A DNA stretch of 64,000 bases from positions 55,711 to 119,710 of the forward strand of contig CALRPI020000004.1 in the NCBI GenBank assembly GCA_943370025.1. The letters are read 5' to 3'. Origin of the DNA: JAAUUE01 sp943370025 (GTDB lineage Bacteria; Cyanobacteriota; Cyanobacteriia; Cyanobacteriales; JAAUUE01). How positions within the stretch are numbered: position 1 is the stretch's first letter; every line of letters begins with the position of its first letter. The notes beneath the pieces are model-generated. The model searched no databases, had not been told where the DNA came from, and saw only the letters and a list, made by a program, of their open reading frames with translations. A program made the translations under genes and the position numbers. Shown piece by piece: positions 8,831-17,990 of this stretch.

Positions 8831-9901
8831 ATGCACCGAAAAATATCAGTACTTATAATTATCCTGTTTTTGTCTAGTTTGCTAGGGCAACTAGAGATTC
8901 ATAATCTAAAAATATCTATGGCTGCCTCTGTTTTTCCAGAGAAAAACTATCTGCTCCAAACCATCAGTTCATCCTTAAAAGTTCCGATTGATAATTTGCG
9001 TCAAGACTTCGATCGCACATTTAGTTCTGATTGGCAGATGGTCAAAGATGAAGTTGCCATCAAGGAAGGAAAAACCTATTGGTTAGTAACTCTCCAGCCC
9101 AAAACTAAGGGTAGATTCACAGTTAGGTATAAATTCTCTAATCAGCTTGGAAGTTATAGCGATCGTGAATATCCAATCAGTGTTGGCGATCGCAGTTGCG
9201 CTAGGTTACTCGTCAATCAATCATTTTTTTATCCCAATATTTGCCTAGGAGATAAAATCATGATCCCGATTCAATTAGAGCCAGATAATTTAAATAATTT
9301 CAATTATATTTTTAGTAAATCTAGTCGGTATATGGGTGATGCGATTACTAACTATATCCCTCCAAGTGAGATTTTATTAGCTCATTCCCAAACAACTAAC
9401 AATCTAAATTATCTATCCTATCTAGGTAAAGGGATTGACGCGACAAATCAAGAGCTTGTGAAATTATATGCAGCATTTAGTAGTAAAAATATCGGCAAAT
9501 TCAACTTAGAAACTACTGTCAGATTACCAAATATTCTCCAGCCCTATGCTCTAGATGCCGGGGAAGCGATCGTGACCCCCTTAGAAATTTTTCCGGCGGA
9601 GACTCCTCTAGTTGTGCTGCCGGAGCGGGAATATTCTTGTCAATCTGCCCAAATCTCCCTCGATAGTCCTTGCGATCCCACAAGTTATCGTAGTTTTGCC
9701 TATCCTCAGCAAAAAATGCGATCGCGAGTTGGCGATCGCTTAAACATAGAGTATGCCCTCCTGAATATGCTGGCTTCCCCAACCTCTGTAGACCCCGACA
9801 GCTTATCAGCCCAACTACAGGCGGTTGATCCCATAATTCAGGAATTACCTTTTAATCTCGATAGGCAGGAAGAGGGATTCTTCGATCGTTGGTTAGAGTA
9901 A
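8831..9901 (+). CDS. Exported protein of unknown function
   Basis: This 356-aa protein has a hydrophobic N-terminus (residues 6-20, VLIIILFLSSLLGQL) consistent with a signal peptide or anchor. The remainder is polar. It contains a segment with two cysteines (RSCARLLVNQSFFYPNICLGD) and two more near the C-terminus (YSCQSAQISLDSPCD), which could form disulfides in the periplasm. I recognise no family. The gene lies 18 bp after the DUF5996 gene and probably shares its transcript. Confidence 0.75.
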   Translation: MHRKISVLIIILFLSSLLGQLEIHNLKISMAASVFPEKNYLLQTISSSLKVPIDNLRQDFDRTFSSDWQMVKDEVAIKEGKTYWLVTLQPKTKGRFTVRYKFSNQLGSYSDREYPISVGDRSCARLLVNQSFFYPNICLGDKIMIPIQLEPDNLNNFNYIFSKSSRYMGDAITNYIPPSEILLAHSQTTNNLNYLSYLGKGIDATNQELVKLYAAFSSKNIGKFNLETTVRLPNILQPYALDAGEAIVTPLEIFPAETPLVVLPEREYSCQSAQISLDSPCDPTSYRSFAYPQQKMRSRVGDRLNIEYALLNMLASPTSVDPDSLSAQLQAVDPIIQELPFNLDRQEEGFFDRWLE

Positions 9902-10235
9902 TACCAAATTAACGTAAGTTCTATGTTTGAGTGATGGAATCGGAGACCGCGCCCCGGGATCCATTACTATTCATGACTATCCAATTTGCGTATATCTCAG
10001 GAAAATCTTTTGATATATAAAAAAGCTTAAATTATGGATGGATCAAAATTGAGAGTGCTGATTTTCCTAGGATAGGCAATATTCTTCTGCCTGTTTCCGC
10101 GTCTCTAAGATGGTTAGAATTAGCCTGTTTACTATTGACTAAACTGGCGGGGATCATGTAGTGTCAATACTTGTCGAAGAATTATCTTATTCCCTGCAAG
10201 GTGAATTTGGGAGTAATAATTGACTAAGTTTTTGG
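9902..10235. other. Intergenic stretch without recognised gene
   Basis: About 330 bases separate the exported protein from the first palindromic element of family B. I see no open frame with coding character, no tRNA and no clear terminator. A weak inverted pair (TGGAATC / GGATCCA-like) lies around 9938-9965. The promoter of the M23-bactofilin operon is presumably further right, inside or after the repeat. Confidence 0.5.
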
Positions 10236-10342
10236 ACGCAGCCGTTTTAGTTTGGGTGACTGGCAGTACCCATACTAAAACTCAAACCCAGTCAATATTT
10301 CAGAAAATATAGCGTATTCCATTCACGTAAAAAGTGCTGTAA
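10236..10342 (+). repeat. Palindromic element, family B copy 1
   Basis: It contains a hairpin (GTTTTAGT / ACTAAAAC, 10244-10281), then CAAACCCA, then a body with TATTTCAGAAAAT, and ends in AAAGTGCTGTA. The body and right end match the element at 36883-36991. The left terminus is degenerate (ACGCAGC for TACAGCAG). Confidence 0.7.
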
Positions 10343-10388
10343 ATATTTTTTAGAGTAAGTTAATTGACCAGTTAATTGACCAATTATT

Positions 10389-11363
10389 ATGTCCAATCGT
10401 CGTCTACCCGCCAAGTACACTATCTTCCTAACCCGTACCGGCAAACCACCCCTAGTTTTACACATGAGTCCCCGCATTTTGGCGATTAGGCTCCTCTACT
10501 GCTTAGGTTTTCTATCTCTCCCTTTTGCTTGGGCTGGTAGTACTTGGTGGGCTGAACAACAGCGCAATAGCCAGTATCTGGAAGAAAGAGTGGCACTACA
10601 ACAGCGTCAAGAGCAGTTACAAGTAGAGCAAGAGCAATTGCAGCAGGAGATCGATCGCCTGCGAGAACGAGCCGGATTACCTAAAACTGAAACTACTCCC
10701 TCCTCAACCTCAGACCCCAATAATCTGGGATTACCTAAAGCTATTTCTCCTAATGCTGTTTCTAAAGAGCAAAATCAAGAACAAAATAATAGTTCTAGAG
10801 GGCGGGGTGGGGCTAGTAACCCAGACCAGTTAATCCACAAAAACCAAAGCCGCCTCAATTCTCTTTGGAGCCAGATCCGAGATTTGAACCCCAGCCTAGA
10901 GGCTACCCTGAACCGAGAAGAAGTGACTCCCTTGGGGATGCCGATGCAAGGGGAGAATTTAGAAATTACCTCCCTATTTGGCAATCGCCCCAATCCCTTT
11001 GGCTTTGGCAGCGAAGTCCATAATGGGATGGATTTTGTGGATGCCTACGCTAGCCCTGTCTATGCTACTGCTCCGGGGATAGTCACTTCGGCAGGATTTG
11101 ATGGTGGTTACGGTTTGGTCGTGACAATTAGCCATAGTTATGGCTATAGTACCCTCTATGCCCACCTTTCTGGATTGGCTGTGAAACAGGATACACGGGT
11201 AAAGCGGGGGCAGTTAATTGGCTATTTGGGGAATAGTGGTCGATCAACAGGACCCCACCTCCACTACAGTATCTATCAGGGAGAAAAGGCGATCGACCCC
11301 CAACCCTACCTGAAATTGACAGCAGCAGAATTCCAGAAATTAAGTAATGACTCCGAACCTTGA
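10389..11363 (+). CDS. Membrane-anchored M23 family metallopeptidase
   Basis: This 324-aa protein begins with a short basic stretch and one membrane helix (about residues 32-50, ILAIRLLYCLGFLSLPFAWAG). A coiled coil rich in Gln/Glu/Leu follows (about 55-97), then a Ser/Asn-rich linker, then an M23 LytM domain (about 190-310). The zinc ligands are visible: HNGMD (HxxxD) and GPHLHY (HxH). Such enzymes cut peptidoglycan crosslinks or activate amidases. It overlaps or abuts a bactofilin gene, a pairing known in other bacteria where bactofilins position M23 endopeptidases to shape the cell. Catalytic residues are intact. Confidence 0.92.
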   Translation: MSNRRLPAKYTIFLTRTGKPPLVLHMSPRILAIRLLYCLGFLSLPFAWAGSTWWAEQQRNSQYLEERVALQQRQEQLQVEQEQLQQEIDRLRERAGLPKTETTPSSTSDPNNLGLPKAISPNAVSKEQNQEQNNSSRGRGGASNPDQLIHKNQSRLNSLWSQIRDLNPSLEATLNREEVTPLGMPMQGENLEITSLFGNRPNPFGFGSEVHNGMDFVDAYASPVYATAPGIVTSAGFDGGYGLVVTISHSYGYSTLYAHLSGLAVKQDTRVKRGQLIGYLGNSGRSTGPHLHYSIYQGEKAIDPQPYLKLTAAEFQKLSNDSEP

Positions 11364-11373
11364 GGAACCATTT

Positions 11374-11826
11374 ATGTTTTTTAATCGCTCCAAGTCCACC
11401 AACAGCAACACCATGAACTATTTAGCCAATGGCACAGAAGTCCACGGCTCGATTAAAAGTGAAGGGAGTCTGCGGGTTGATGGGGTAATTTTGGGGAATG
11501 TTGATGTGAAGGGCGACCTAGAAATAGCCACAACTGGCAGAATTGAAGGGGCAGAAATCCATGCCAACAATATAGTTAGTCAAGGGATCATTAAAGCGCA
11601 GATTCAAGCCACGGGCAAAGTGACGATTACTTCTACTGCTAGAGTTGAGGGAGATGTGGTGGCTAGTGCGATCGATATTGCAGCCGGGGCGGGTTTTGTG
11701 GGGCATCTAATCACCAAAGACAACAAGGCTCTGCCCAGTGCCGGAATGAACCCCCAACTTCCCGGTAAAAAAATAGAACCATCCCTAGAGGCTCCAACTA
11801 AAAATTTTAAGAGCTGGGGTGAGTAG
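11374..11826 (+). CDS. Bactofilin (polymer-forming cytoskeletal protein)
   Basis: I choose the ATG at 11374 (MFFNRSK), 10 bp after the M23 stop; an ATG at 11347 would overlap that gene by 17 bases. The roughly 150-residue protein shows the bactofilin beta-helix: repeating hydrophobic/Gly turns such as GTEVHGSIKSEGSLRVDG, GNVDVKGDLEIATTGRIEG and GKVTITSTARVEGDV. A polar, Pro/Lys tail follows. Bactofilins polymerise without nucleotide on the inner membrane face and scaffold cell-wall enzymes. The adjacent M23 gene is the likely client. Confidence 0.93.
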   Translation: MFFNRSKSTNSNTMNYLANGTEVHGSIKSEGSLRVDGVILGNVDVKGDLEIATTGRIEGAEIHANNIVSQGIIKAQIQATGKVTITSTARVEGDVVASAIDIAAGAGFVGHLITKDNKALPSAGMNPQLPGKKIEPSLEAPTKNFKSWGE

Positions 11827-11833
11827 GAATATT

Positions 11834-11861
11834 GTAGGGGCGCAAGGCGTGGTGCCCCTAC
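11834..11861 (+). terminator. Hairpin after the M23-bactofilin operon
   Basis: GTAGGGGC and GCCCCTAC form an 8-bp perfect stem around a 12-base loop, just after the bactofilin stop. No T-tract follows, so factor-independent termination is only possible. Confidence 0.45.
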
Positions 11862-11886
11862 CCATATCGTGTTTAATGACAGTATC

Positions 11887-11978
11887 TATAGCAATCCTAA
11901 ATGGATTGAGAGAGACGCACCCTCCGGGTGCGTCTCTCTCAATCCTCAAAAACCCACAAATTATTTAGGATCGCTATA
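11887..11978. repeat. Palindromic element, family D copy 1
   Basis: The ends TATAGCAATCCTAAAT and ATTTAGGATCGCTATA are inverted repeats. The core is a perfect stem GAGAGACGCACCC / GGGTGCGTCTCTC with a 3-base loop. Compare 33974-34065 and 56291-56384. Confidence 0.8.
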
Positions 11979-12020
11979 TTAATATAAGTTCATGAAGTCC
12001 CATCAACTTTAGATAAACCT

Positions 12021-12602
12021 ATGAGCAGTAATCCCACTATCCTTGCTTTCGCTGGCAGTACTCGCCAAGATTCTTTTAATAAAAAACTCGTGCAAATCGC
12101 TGCCCAAGGAGCTAGTCATGCCGGGGCGGATGTCACCTATCTTGACCTGCGGGATTTACCTCTACCCCTGTTTGATGAAGACCTAGAAGCGCGGGAAGGA
12201 ATCCCCTTAAATGCCAAGAAACTCAAGGAATTAATGATTGCTCATCAGGGCTTTTTAATTGCCTCACCGGAATACAATAGCTCCATTAGTGCGGTGTTGA
12301 AAAATACGATCGACTGGGCTTCTCGCCCCCAACCCGGTGAGGCTCCCTTGGCTTGCTTTAAGGGGAAAGTGGCGGTATTGATGAGTGCTTCTCCGGGTGC
12401 TTTGGGAGGATTGCGGGGCTTAGTGCATATTCGATCGATCCTTGACAATTTGAGTATGATTGTTTTGCCAGAACAAAGAGCGATCGGTAATGCTTATTCG
12501 GCTTTTACTCCAGAAGGAAATCTGCAAGATGCAGATCAACAAAGTGCGGTAGAACAATTAGGAGCTAGGTTAGTTGAAGTAGTGGCTAAATTGGGTAGTT
12601 AG
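12021..12602 (+). CDS. NADPH-dependent FMN reductase family protein
   Basis: This 193-aa flavodoxin-fold protein has the FMN phosphate loop GSTRQDSFNKKL near the N-terminus and the family motif SPEYNSSISAVLKNTIDW at about residues 82-99. Members (ArsH, chromate and azo reductase-like proteins) transfer electrons from NAD(P)H through FMN to quinones, metals or azo dyes. It stands alone between repeats and shows no neighbouring arsenic or chromate gene, so the physiological substrate cannot be read from context. Confidence 0.92.
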   Translation: MSSNPTILAFAGSTRQDSFNKKLVQIAAQGASHAGADVTYLDLRDLPLPLFDEDLEAREGIPLNAKKLKELMIAHQGFLIASPEYNSSISAVLKNTIDWASRPQPGEAPLACFKGKVAVLMSASPGALGGLRGLVHIRSILDNLSMIVLPEQRAIGNAYSAFTPEGNLQDADQQSAVEQLGARLVEVVAKLGS

Positions 12603-12733
12603 ATAGCGATCGCCCTCCAAATTCCCCTCTCGGAAATCTATGATCTAATTGAATTTATCTAGAGAAATTAGAGGCACTAACTATCACGGCATACAGTGAT
12701 TTTACCCTTACAAAAGTTAGAGTAGATTTTAAT

Positions 12734-12836
12734 TTACAGTACTTTGCGTTCAAATGAGACACACCCTAAATATTGAAAGTCCTATCAATGTTGGGTTTGA
12801 GAGTGGGTGGCTGTAGCCACCTACTCTCAAACTATA
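12734..12836 (-). repeat. Palindromic element, family A copy 1 (reverse orientation)
   Basis: It reads TTACAGTACTTTGCG at the left, has the stem GAGAGTGGGTGGCTGTAGCCACCTACTCTC in two arms, and a decayed right end. It is the reverse of the copies at 20997, 43127 and 46390. Confidence 0.8.
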
Positions 12837-12898
12837 GATATAAGATTTTTGTACTAACTTAATCTTAAAATAATCACAAATTCATTCTTGGTATTTAT

Positions 12899-13525
12899 AT
12901 GCCTTTTAGCAATTTTAAAAGTCTGGGAATAACCGTCAAAGAGCTGGAAATTATTTATCAAGAAGTAGACATTATTTCTCAGGTGACATTTCCGGTGTCC
13001 GATTATTTTCGTCAGGATTTAGAGTATGTGATGCGGGAAGGAGTGGTGAACAATTCAGAATTTGCTATTTGCGAGAATTTGATTTATCCAGTTTTGAAAG
13101 AAGTATGGAAATCCTCTAGCGATAAATTTACGCTATGGAGTCATCAATTATTGACCTGTGATGATACTCTGTCTGGGTTTCCTGAATATATTTTGGCGAG
13201 ACGATCGCCCTTCGGCAAAGTTGTTTTTGACAAGCCTTATTTGCTAATTGTTGAAGCTAAACAAGATAATTTTGATTGGGGTTGGGGGCAATGTTTAGCC
13301 GAAATGGTCGCTGCCGATCGATTACATGGCGAAGTTGATTTAACTATTTGGGGCATCGTTACCAATGGCATAACTTGGGAATTTGGCAAACTAGAAAACC
13401 AAGGTTTTACCCATCACCCAGCCCCCTGTAGTATTTTTGACCTAGATAAATTATTTGCTGTCATAAATTATATTTTTCAGCAGTGTGAAACCCAACTGGC
13501 AGCTTATTTAGAAAAAGTAGCTTGA
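12899..13525 (+). CDS. PD-(D/E)XK nuclease-like protein
   Basis: This 208-aa protein carries a plausible PD-(D/E)XK core. A conserved acidic residue is in GFPEYILARRS, and the strand PYLLIVEAKQDNFDWGWGQ (about residues 117-135) supplies the ExK pair, followed by a helix QCLAEMVAADRL. This resembles restriction-like proteins that are common in cyanobacteria as solitary genes. No methyltransferase or specificity subunit is adjacent. It may be a domesticated or standalone nuclease. The next gene, cobO, is convergent with a 1-bp gap. DNA cleavage activity is inference from the motif. Confidence 0.7.
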   Translation: MPFSNFKSLGITVKELEIIYQEVDIISQVTFPVSDYFRQDLEYVMREGVVNNSEFAICENLIYPVLKEVWKSSSDKFTLWSHQLLTCDDTLSGFPEYILARRSPFGKVVFDKPYLLIVEAKQDNFDWGWGQCLAEMVAADRLHGEVDLTIWGIVTNGITWEFGKLENQGFTHHPAPCSIFDLDKLFAVINYIFQQCETQLAAYLEKVA

Positions 13526-13526
13526 A

Positions 13527-14204
13527 CTAGAATTCTATACCCGGTTGAGCTTTGATCCCTTGCTCCCGGAAGGGATGCTTGATTAGGGTCATTTCTGTCA
13601 CCAAGTCCGCGCGATCAATCAACTCCTGAGGTGCGCCTCGACCAGTTAAGATCACATGGGTTTGAGGGGGCTTGGTCGTCACCGCCTCGATTATTTGAGC
13701 CGGATCCAGATAACCCAACTTCAGGGCAATATTCACCTCATCCAGCAAAACTAGCCGAAACTCTGGATTCTGAATAAAGGTTAGGGCAGTTTGCCATGCG
13801 GTGTTAGCAGTAGCAATATCTCGCTCCCTGTCTTGGGTTTCCCATGTGAAACCCTCACCCATAGCCTCAAAAATTAGCTGGGGAGGAGTTTCTGGGGTAG
13901 GGGCAACTGTCCAGGGCTGAAATACGGCTTTCTCGGCGGGTTCCCAAGCACCTTTAATAAATTGAATAATTGCCACCCGATAGCCATGACCGAGCGATCG
14001 CAAGACCATCCCCAAGGCAGCAGTAGTTTTCCCCTTGCCATTTCCTGTATTGACAATAATCAACCCTTTATCTGGCGATGCTTTGGCAATCCGCTGGTCT
14101 TGGACTTCTTTGCGCCGCTGCATTTTCTGTTTGTAACGGTCTTGATCCCCTAGTTCTGGTTGATCAATATCTAGGGTAGTTAGTTCGGGATTTTGAGCAT
14201 TCAT
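13527..14204 (-). CDS. cobO: Cob(I)yrinic acid a,c-diamide adenosyltransferase
   Basis: This 225-aa protein is of the CobA/CobO/BtuR type. It has the P-loop NTGNGKGKTTAALG (about residues 52-65), then VAIIQFIKGAW and the Walker B-like LVLLDEVNIALKLG. It adenosylates the cobalt of corrinoids with ATP to make coenzyme-form B12. It lies 17 bp after the DUF3352 gene on the same strand and is probably co-transcribed. No cobalamin riboswitch is visible upstream of either gene. A B12-binding radical SAM protein in this window (50614) is one possible consumer of B12. Confidence 0.94.
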   Translation of the reverse strand: MNAQNPELTTLDIDQPELGDQDRYKQKMQRRKEVQDQRIAKASPDKGLIIVNTGNGKGKTTAALGMVLRSLGHGYRVAIIQFIKGAWEPAEKAVFQPWTVAPTPETPPQLIFEAMGEGFTWETQDRERDIATANTAWQTALTFIQNPEFRLVLLDEVNIALKLGYLDPAQIIEAVTTKPPQTHVILTGRGAPQELIDRADLVTEMTLIKHPFREQGIKAQPGIEF

Positions 14205-14221
14205 GAGTTAGCTGACCTATA

Positions 14222-15904
14222 TTATTTGCCCGGCTGGAGTTGAATAGATAAATCAAAGCGCAGCAGGCGATCGCTATCTACTTGAGTTGTCATGCCAATG
14301 GCAGAAATCGACTTAGACGCAGCCCGCCAATCCTTGGGTAGTTGAGGCAGGGGCAGATTATTGGCGTTGATGGCGGTATCTACATTGATGAATAGTTTGC
14401 CATTATGGGCTTGACCCATCCCCGGCAAAGTCTGTTGGAACTGGGAATTTGTGGCTAGAGCTTCCCTTGGTTGAGGGACAATTCCGGTGGCGATCGGGGC
14501 TCCAAAGGTCAGAAATGCCACATTGCCATCGAGCCAGCCATGGCTAATATTCAACCCCACCAAGGGTGAAACCCAATTAGTCACAGGTTGCCCATTCAGT
14601 TGGTTGGATTCCACTTGGAATTGATAGTTATTGGCCGCAATTTCATCCAATCGTTTTAGGGTTTTTTCGGCCTTGGGGCGATCGCTGGCTTGCACCATAA
14701 TCACCACCCCCGCCTTCAAGCGAGAAGTCACATTCGCCGCCGAAGGCAGTAATGCCACCGTAAATTCCCCCTGCATCCAAGAAAGTAAGTCCTCATCTAG
14801 GTCTAGGTTGGTAAAAGACTTTAAGCCCGATCGCACCGCCTCTGGAGAAATGGGTAATAGGGGGTTGCCTTGGCCATCAATATAATCCAGCCAAAACTGT
14901 TGCAGACTACTACCAGAAAACATCAAAAATGTATCGGCTGGCAGGCGCTGGGGCATAATCTTCACATCATTCTTGGGCAGAAATTTTTGCTTGCTATCGG
15001 GCTTTAGCCAAGATACACCTTGGAAGCGTAGCCCTTGGGGTTCAAGGATCACATTTGTCGCCACACCTTGGTATTGTTGTTGATTCAGGGTGGGTTGAGT
15101 ACTGAGGGGTTTAGGACTATTAGGACTATTAGTGCTAACGGGCTTAGTAGTTTCTGAGCCAATCATGGTACTAATAGCGGGCAGATTCAGATAAAGCCGA
15201 GCCGCCGATTGTCCAGAGTTTAGTTTTCCTAGAGCCTGACTATAACCGGGAAGTCTGGCGATCGTATTATTACCTTGGTAGGCATCCACCACCTGTTCGA
15301 TCGCCTTGGGGTTATTGGTGACCACCACCGCATTATCTAGAACGGTGACTGAAATCGGGCTTTTCGTTCCCTGAGGACTTTCTTGGATTGTTACTCCCTG
15401 GTAGGTACGACCTACGAGGTTATTTTTTCCAGAGTTGATTTGGTTCGCAATTTGAGAAGTTAACAGGGGCTGATTAACTGGCAGGACAAGAATCAACGCA
15501 TCTTCAACTTTCGGAGCTTTGGCTTTTTCCGGGGTAGCAGTAGTTTCTGTGGGTAGGGGCAGGTAAGCAAGCATTGCCTCGCTGCCAATCCAAGGTTGAA
15601 TATCTCGTCCATAGTCAAAGCCATTGGCGGTGAGGAAATTTTGTTGTAGATTTTGGATCTGTTGGGCGATCACTGCCTTCGTTTCTGGAGTGCCCGTTTG
15701 TTGGAGTTTTTGCCATTGTTGGGGATCCGTCGATACCGACAAAGTTGCTAAAGCTTGTTGGGGGATTAGTTTCGCTCCCGGTGGATTATAACCCATCAAA
15801 AAATTATTTTGTGTCAACCAGAAAGCTCCTGCTCCACCAACTATGACTAGGGAGGTGACTGTCGCGATTAACCAAATAGGCTTAGTTTTTTGTAGTATGG
15901 ACAT
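14222..15904 (-). CDS. DUF3352 domain protein, membrane anchored
   Basis: This 560-aa protein begins with a signal-anchor helix (about residues 12-30, LIATVTSLVIVGGAGAFWL), then matches DUF3352: KLIPQQALATLSVSTDPQQW, QPWIGSEAMLAYLP, and the later FTVALLP segment. Members are cyanobacterial periplasmic or thylakoid-lumen-facing proteins with unknown role. The sequence is rich in Gln and Asn linkers and has no catalytic motif I can identify. It precedes cobO with a 17-bp gap. Confidence 0.87.
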   Translation of the reverse strand: MSILQKTKPIWLIATVTSLVIVGGAGAFWLTQNNFLMGYNPPGAKLIPQQALATLSVSTDPQQWQKLQQTGTPETKAVIAQQIQNLQQNFLTANGFDYGRDIQPWIGSEAMLAYLPLPTETTATPEKAKAPKVEDALILVLPVNQPLLTSQIANQINSGKNNLVGRTYQGVTIQESPQGTKSPISVTVLDNAVVVTNNPKAIEQVVDAYQGNNTIARLPGYSQALGKLNSGQSAARLYLNLPAISTMIGSETTKPVSTNSPNSPKPLSTQPTLNQQQYQGVATNVILEPQGLRFQGVSWLKPDSKQKFLPKNDVKIMPQRLPADTFLMFSGSSLQQFWLDYIDGQGNPLLPISPEAVRSGLKSFTNLDLDEDLLSWMQGEFTVALLPSAANVTSRLKAGVVIMVQASDRPKAEKTLKRLDEIAANNYQFQVESNQLNGQPVTNWVSPLVGLNISHGWLDGNVAFLTFGAPIATGIVPQPREALATNSQFQQTLPGMGQAHNGKLFINVDTAINANNLPLPQLPKDWRAASKSISAIGMTTQVDSDRLLRFDLSIQLQPGK

Positions 15905-16154
15905 GGGTGATAGTTAAGGCAGTTAATAATTAGGTTAATAAAGGTTTAGTAAAAGCTTAGTAATAAGTTGGGTTTTTAGATTCTGCAACTTTTGGCTTTA
16001 TCAATAACATCGGTTTCTAGCATTGAGTTCTGAGGCGAGTAGAAAATCAAGCTTGAGAAGTTAATTCATCTAGATTAAACACATTTTGCATAGAAGTTAA
16101 TCTATGGAGATTAATTTATCAAGGTTAAGAAGACATTAAATTAATAAGTAAACA

Positions 16155-17369
16155 CTAAGTTATTAAGTTATACAGAGTATCTCGTTGTTGATAAGGACGA
16201 TTTAGAGATTTAATTGCCTGCCTGAGTTGTTCTGGTTCTAGGCAAGTGCCACCTTTTGCCCCCGCCATCGTTGTAATATGCTCTTCCATTAAGGTTCCCC
16301 CTAAGTCATTACAACCCCACATCAGGGCAGTGGTTGCTCCCTCTAGCCCCAATTTTACCCAACTTGGTTGCTGATTGGGAATCCATTTCCCTAAGAAAAT
16401 TCTCGCCACTGCGGTAAGCAAAAGATTGTCTGCCAAGATGGGTTGATCTCGTCCGACTCGGCTCCGCAATGGCTTGGGGGCAGATTCGCCGACAAAGGGC
16501 AGAATAATAAATTCTGTAATTCTGGCGGGGTAATTTTTGGCGATCGCTTCCTGTTGCATCTCTCGTAACTGATTCAGATGATTCGCCTGATGGTGGTGGC
16601 TCTCAATATGCCCTGAGAGCATGGTGCTGGTGGTGAACATCCCCAAGCTATGGGCGGTACTGACAATTTCTCGCCAAGTGGCACTATTGATTTTTTCGGG
16701 GCAGAGGATTTGCCGGAGGCGATCGTCCAATATTTCTGCCGCCGTACCGGGCATAGATCCAACTCCTGCTGCTTGGAAAGCTTGAATTACTTCGGCATAG
16801 CTTAAGTGATCTTCTCTAGCAATAAACTGAATTTCTTGGGGAGAAAAGGCATGGAGATGGAGGTGGGGAAAATTACCTTTGATGGTTGCCACCACTTTTT
16901 GATAGTAAGCCAAACTACTGCCATCAATCTTGGCTTCGAGGTTTAGTCCCCCCTGCATACAAATTTCTGTCGCTCCCCGCTCCACTGCTGCGGTAGCTTT
17001 GACCAGAATATCCTCAAAATCTAGCCAAAATGCCCCCGGTTGCTGGGCATCCCGCCGAAAAGCACAAAAGCTACAATGCTGCTCACAAATATTGGTGAAA
17101 TTAACATTCCGGTTGATGACGTAGGTAACGAGATCGCCTACTTGCTCCTGACGCAAGCGATCAGCTGTGACACGAATCTCCTCAATAATTTCCGGATGGT
17201 CTTGCTGCAATAAAACCACCGCCTCAGCAGGAGAAATATCGATCCCCGCCAAAGCCTTCTCCAGAATCCGTGTCACAGGGTTCCGGGATGTATGGGTAGG
17301 CAGGGCTACCAATGAACTTGCAGAGGAACTAACAGAAGAATTAACAGCAGAGCTTGAAGTTGGCAGCAT
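16155..17369 (-). CDS. cofH: FO synthase subunit 2 (CofH)
   Basis: CofH is a radical SAM enzyme that, with CofG, builds the deazaflavin FO, the chromophore precursor of F420 used in cyanobacteria as a photolyase antenna. The 404-aa protein has the cluster motif CEQHCSFCAF (CxxxCxxC), VERGATEICMQGG, and the C-terminal blocks GMFTTSTMLSGHIES and MWGCNDLGGTLMEE typical of CofH rather than CofG. A Ser/Val-rich 30-residue N-terminal extension precedes the conserved part; a later start is possible. cofG is not in the window. The gene is flanked by repeat-containing gaps. Confidence 0.94.
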   Translation of the reverse strand: MLPTSSSAVNSSVSSSASSLVALPTHTSRNPVTRILEKALAGIDISPAEAVVLLQQDHPEIIEEIRVTADRLRQEQVGDLVTYVINRNVNFTNICEQHCSFCAFRRDAQQPGAFWLDFEDILVKATAAVERGATEICMQGGLNLEAKIDGSSLAYYQKVVATIKGNFPHLHLHAFSPQEIQFIAREDHLSYAEVIQAFQAAGVGSMPGTAAEILDDRLRQILCPEKINSATWREIVSTAHSLGMFTTSTMLSGHIESHHHQANHLNQLREMQQEAIAKNYPARITEFIILPFVGESAPKPLRSRVGRDQPILADNLLLTAVARIFLGKWIPNQQPSWVKLGLEGATTALMWGCNDLGGTLMEEHITTMAGAKGGTCLEPEQLRQAIKSLNRPYQQRDTLYNLIT

Positions 17370-17455
17370 TTGCTAATTAGCACACAAATATTTGGATTAA
17401 CCTTTGGCTTAACAAGCTTCTCCCATCATAGCCTGAATGCACAGCAATCCTGATA

Positions 17456-17549
17456 GGACTTACGCAAATTCCGGTTTTAGCCGTCATTTCATTAGTAGGG
17501 GGGCAAGGCCTTGCCCCCCTACTAAGCCCGTCAGTTTTTGCATAAGTCC
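17456..17549. repeat. Palindromic element, family C copy 1
   Basis: The ends GGACTTACGCAAA and TTTTTGCATAAGTCC are inverted repeats. The core is AGTAGGGGGGCAAGG paired with CCTTGCCCCCCTACT. Confidence 0.8.
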
Positions 17550-17633
17550 AGCCTAACTGATTCGCTACTCTAGTGAAATCAAAAAAACGCTACACCTAGA
17601 GAGTGCGCAGTTTTTAACTCATCTGCTCAATCC

Positions 17634-17990
17634 CTACATTTCCATGTCGTTATAACCACCGCCACCCTCGGTATCCCGCTTGGAACCCAGCAGGTCTAGC
17701 TTACTCACCCGAATTACTGGTTTAGAGCGACTAACTCCTGTGGAGCGATCGCTCCAAGAGTCCATATGTAGAGAGCCTTCAATCCCGATTTGGCTTCCTT
17801 TCCGCACATAGTTAGCGGCAATTTCTGCGGTTTTGCCCCAAATTTCTAAGTTAAACCAGTCAGTCTCTTTATTTTTAGTAGGTCGGTTAACCGCTAGAGT
17901 AAGGTTGCACTTTACGCTGCCCGATTCAAAATATTTGACTTCCGGATCCTGACCAACTCGCCCTACTAGACAGACTGCATTCAGCGTCAT
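17634..17990 (-). CDS. ssb: Single-stranded DNA-binding protein
   Basis: This 118-aa OB-fold protein has the family opening MTLNAVCLVGRVGQDPEVKY, the strand NLTLAVNR, WFNLEIWGKTAEIAANYV, and KGSQIGIEGSLHMDSW. It binds single-stranded DNA during replication and repair. It is shorter than E. coli SSB, and the tail (GGGGYNDMEM) is acidic but does not show the DDDIPF partner-binding tip. A purine-rich ribosome site (ggagaaag) precedes the ATG at 17990. Confidence 0.92.
   Translation of the reverse strand: MTLNAVCLVGRVGQDPEVKYFESGSVKCNLTLAVNRPTKNKETDWFNLEIWGKTAEIAANYVRKGSQIGIEGSLHMDSWSDRSTGVSRSKPVIRVSKLDLLGSKRDTEGGGGYNDMEM

Noticed and set aside
14205..15904. Possible cobalamin riboswitch for the DUF3352-cobO operon
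   Set aside because: No B12-box-like conserved element was seen upstream of 15904 (15905-16154); that gap is AT-rich with short direct repeats only.
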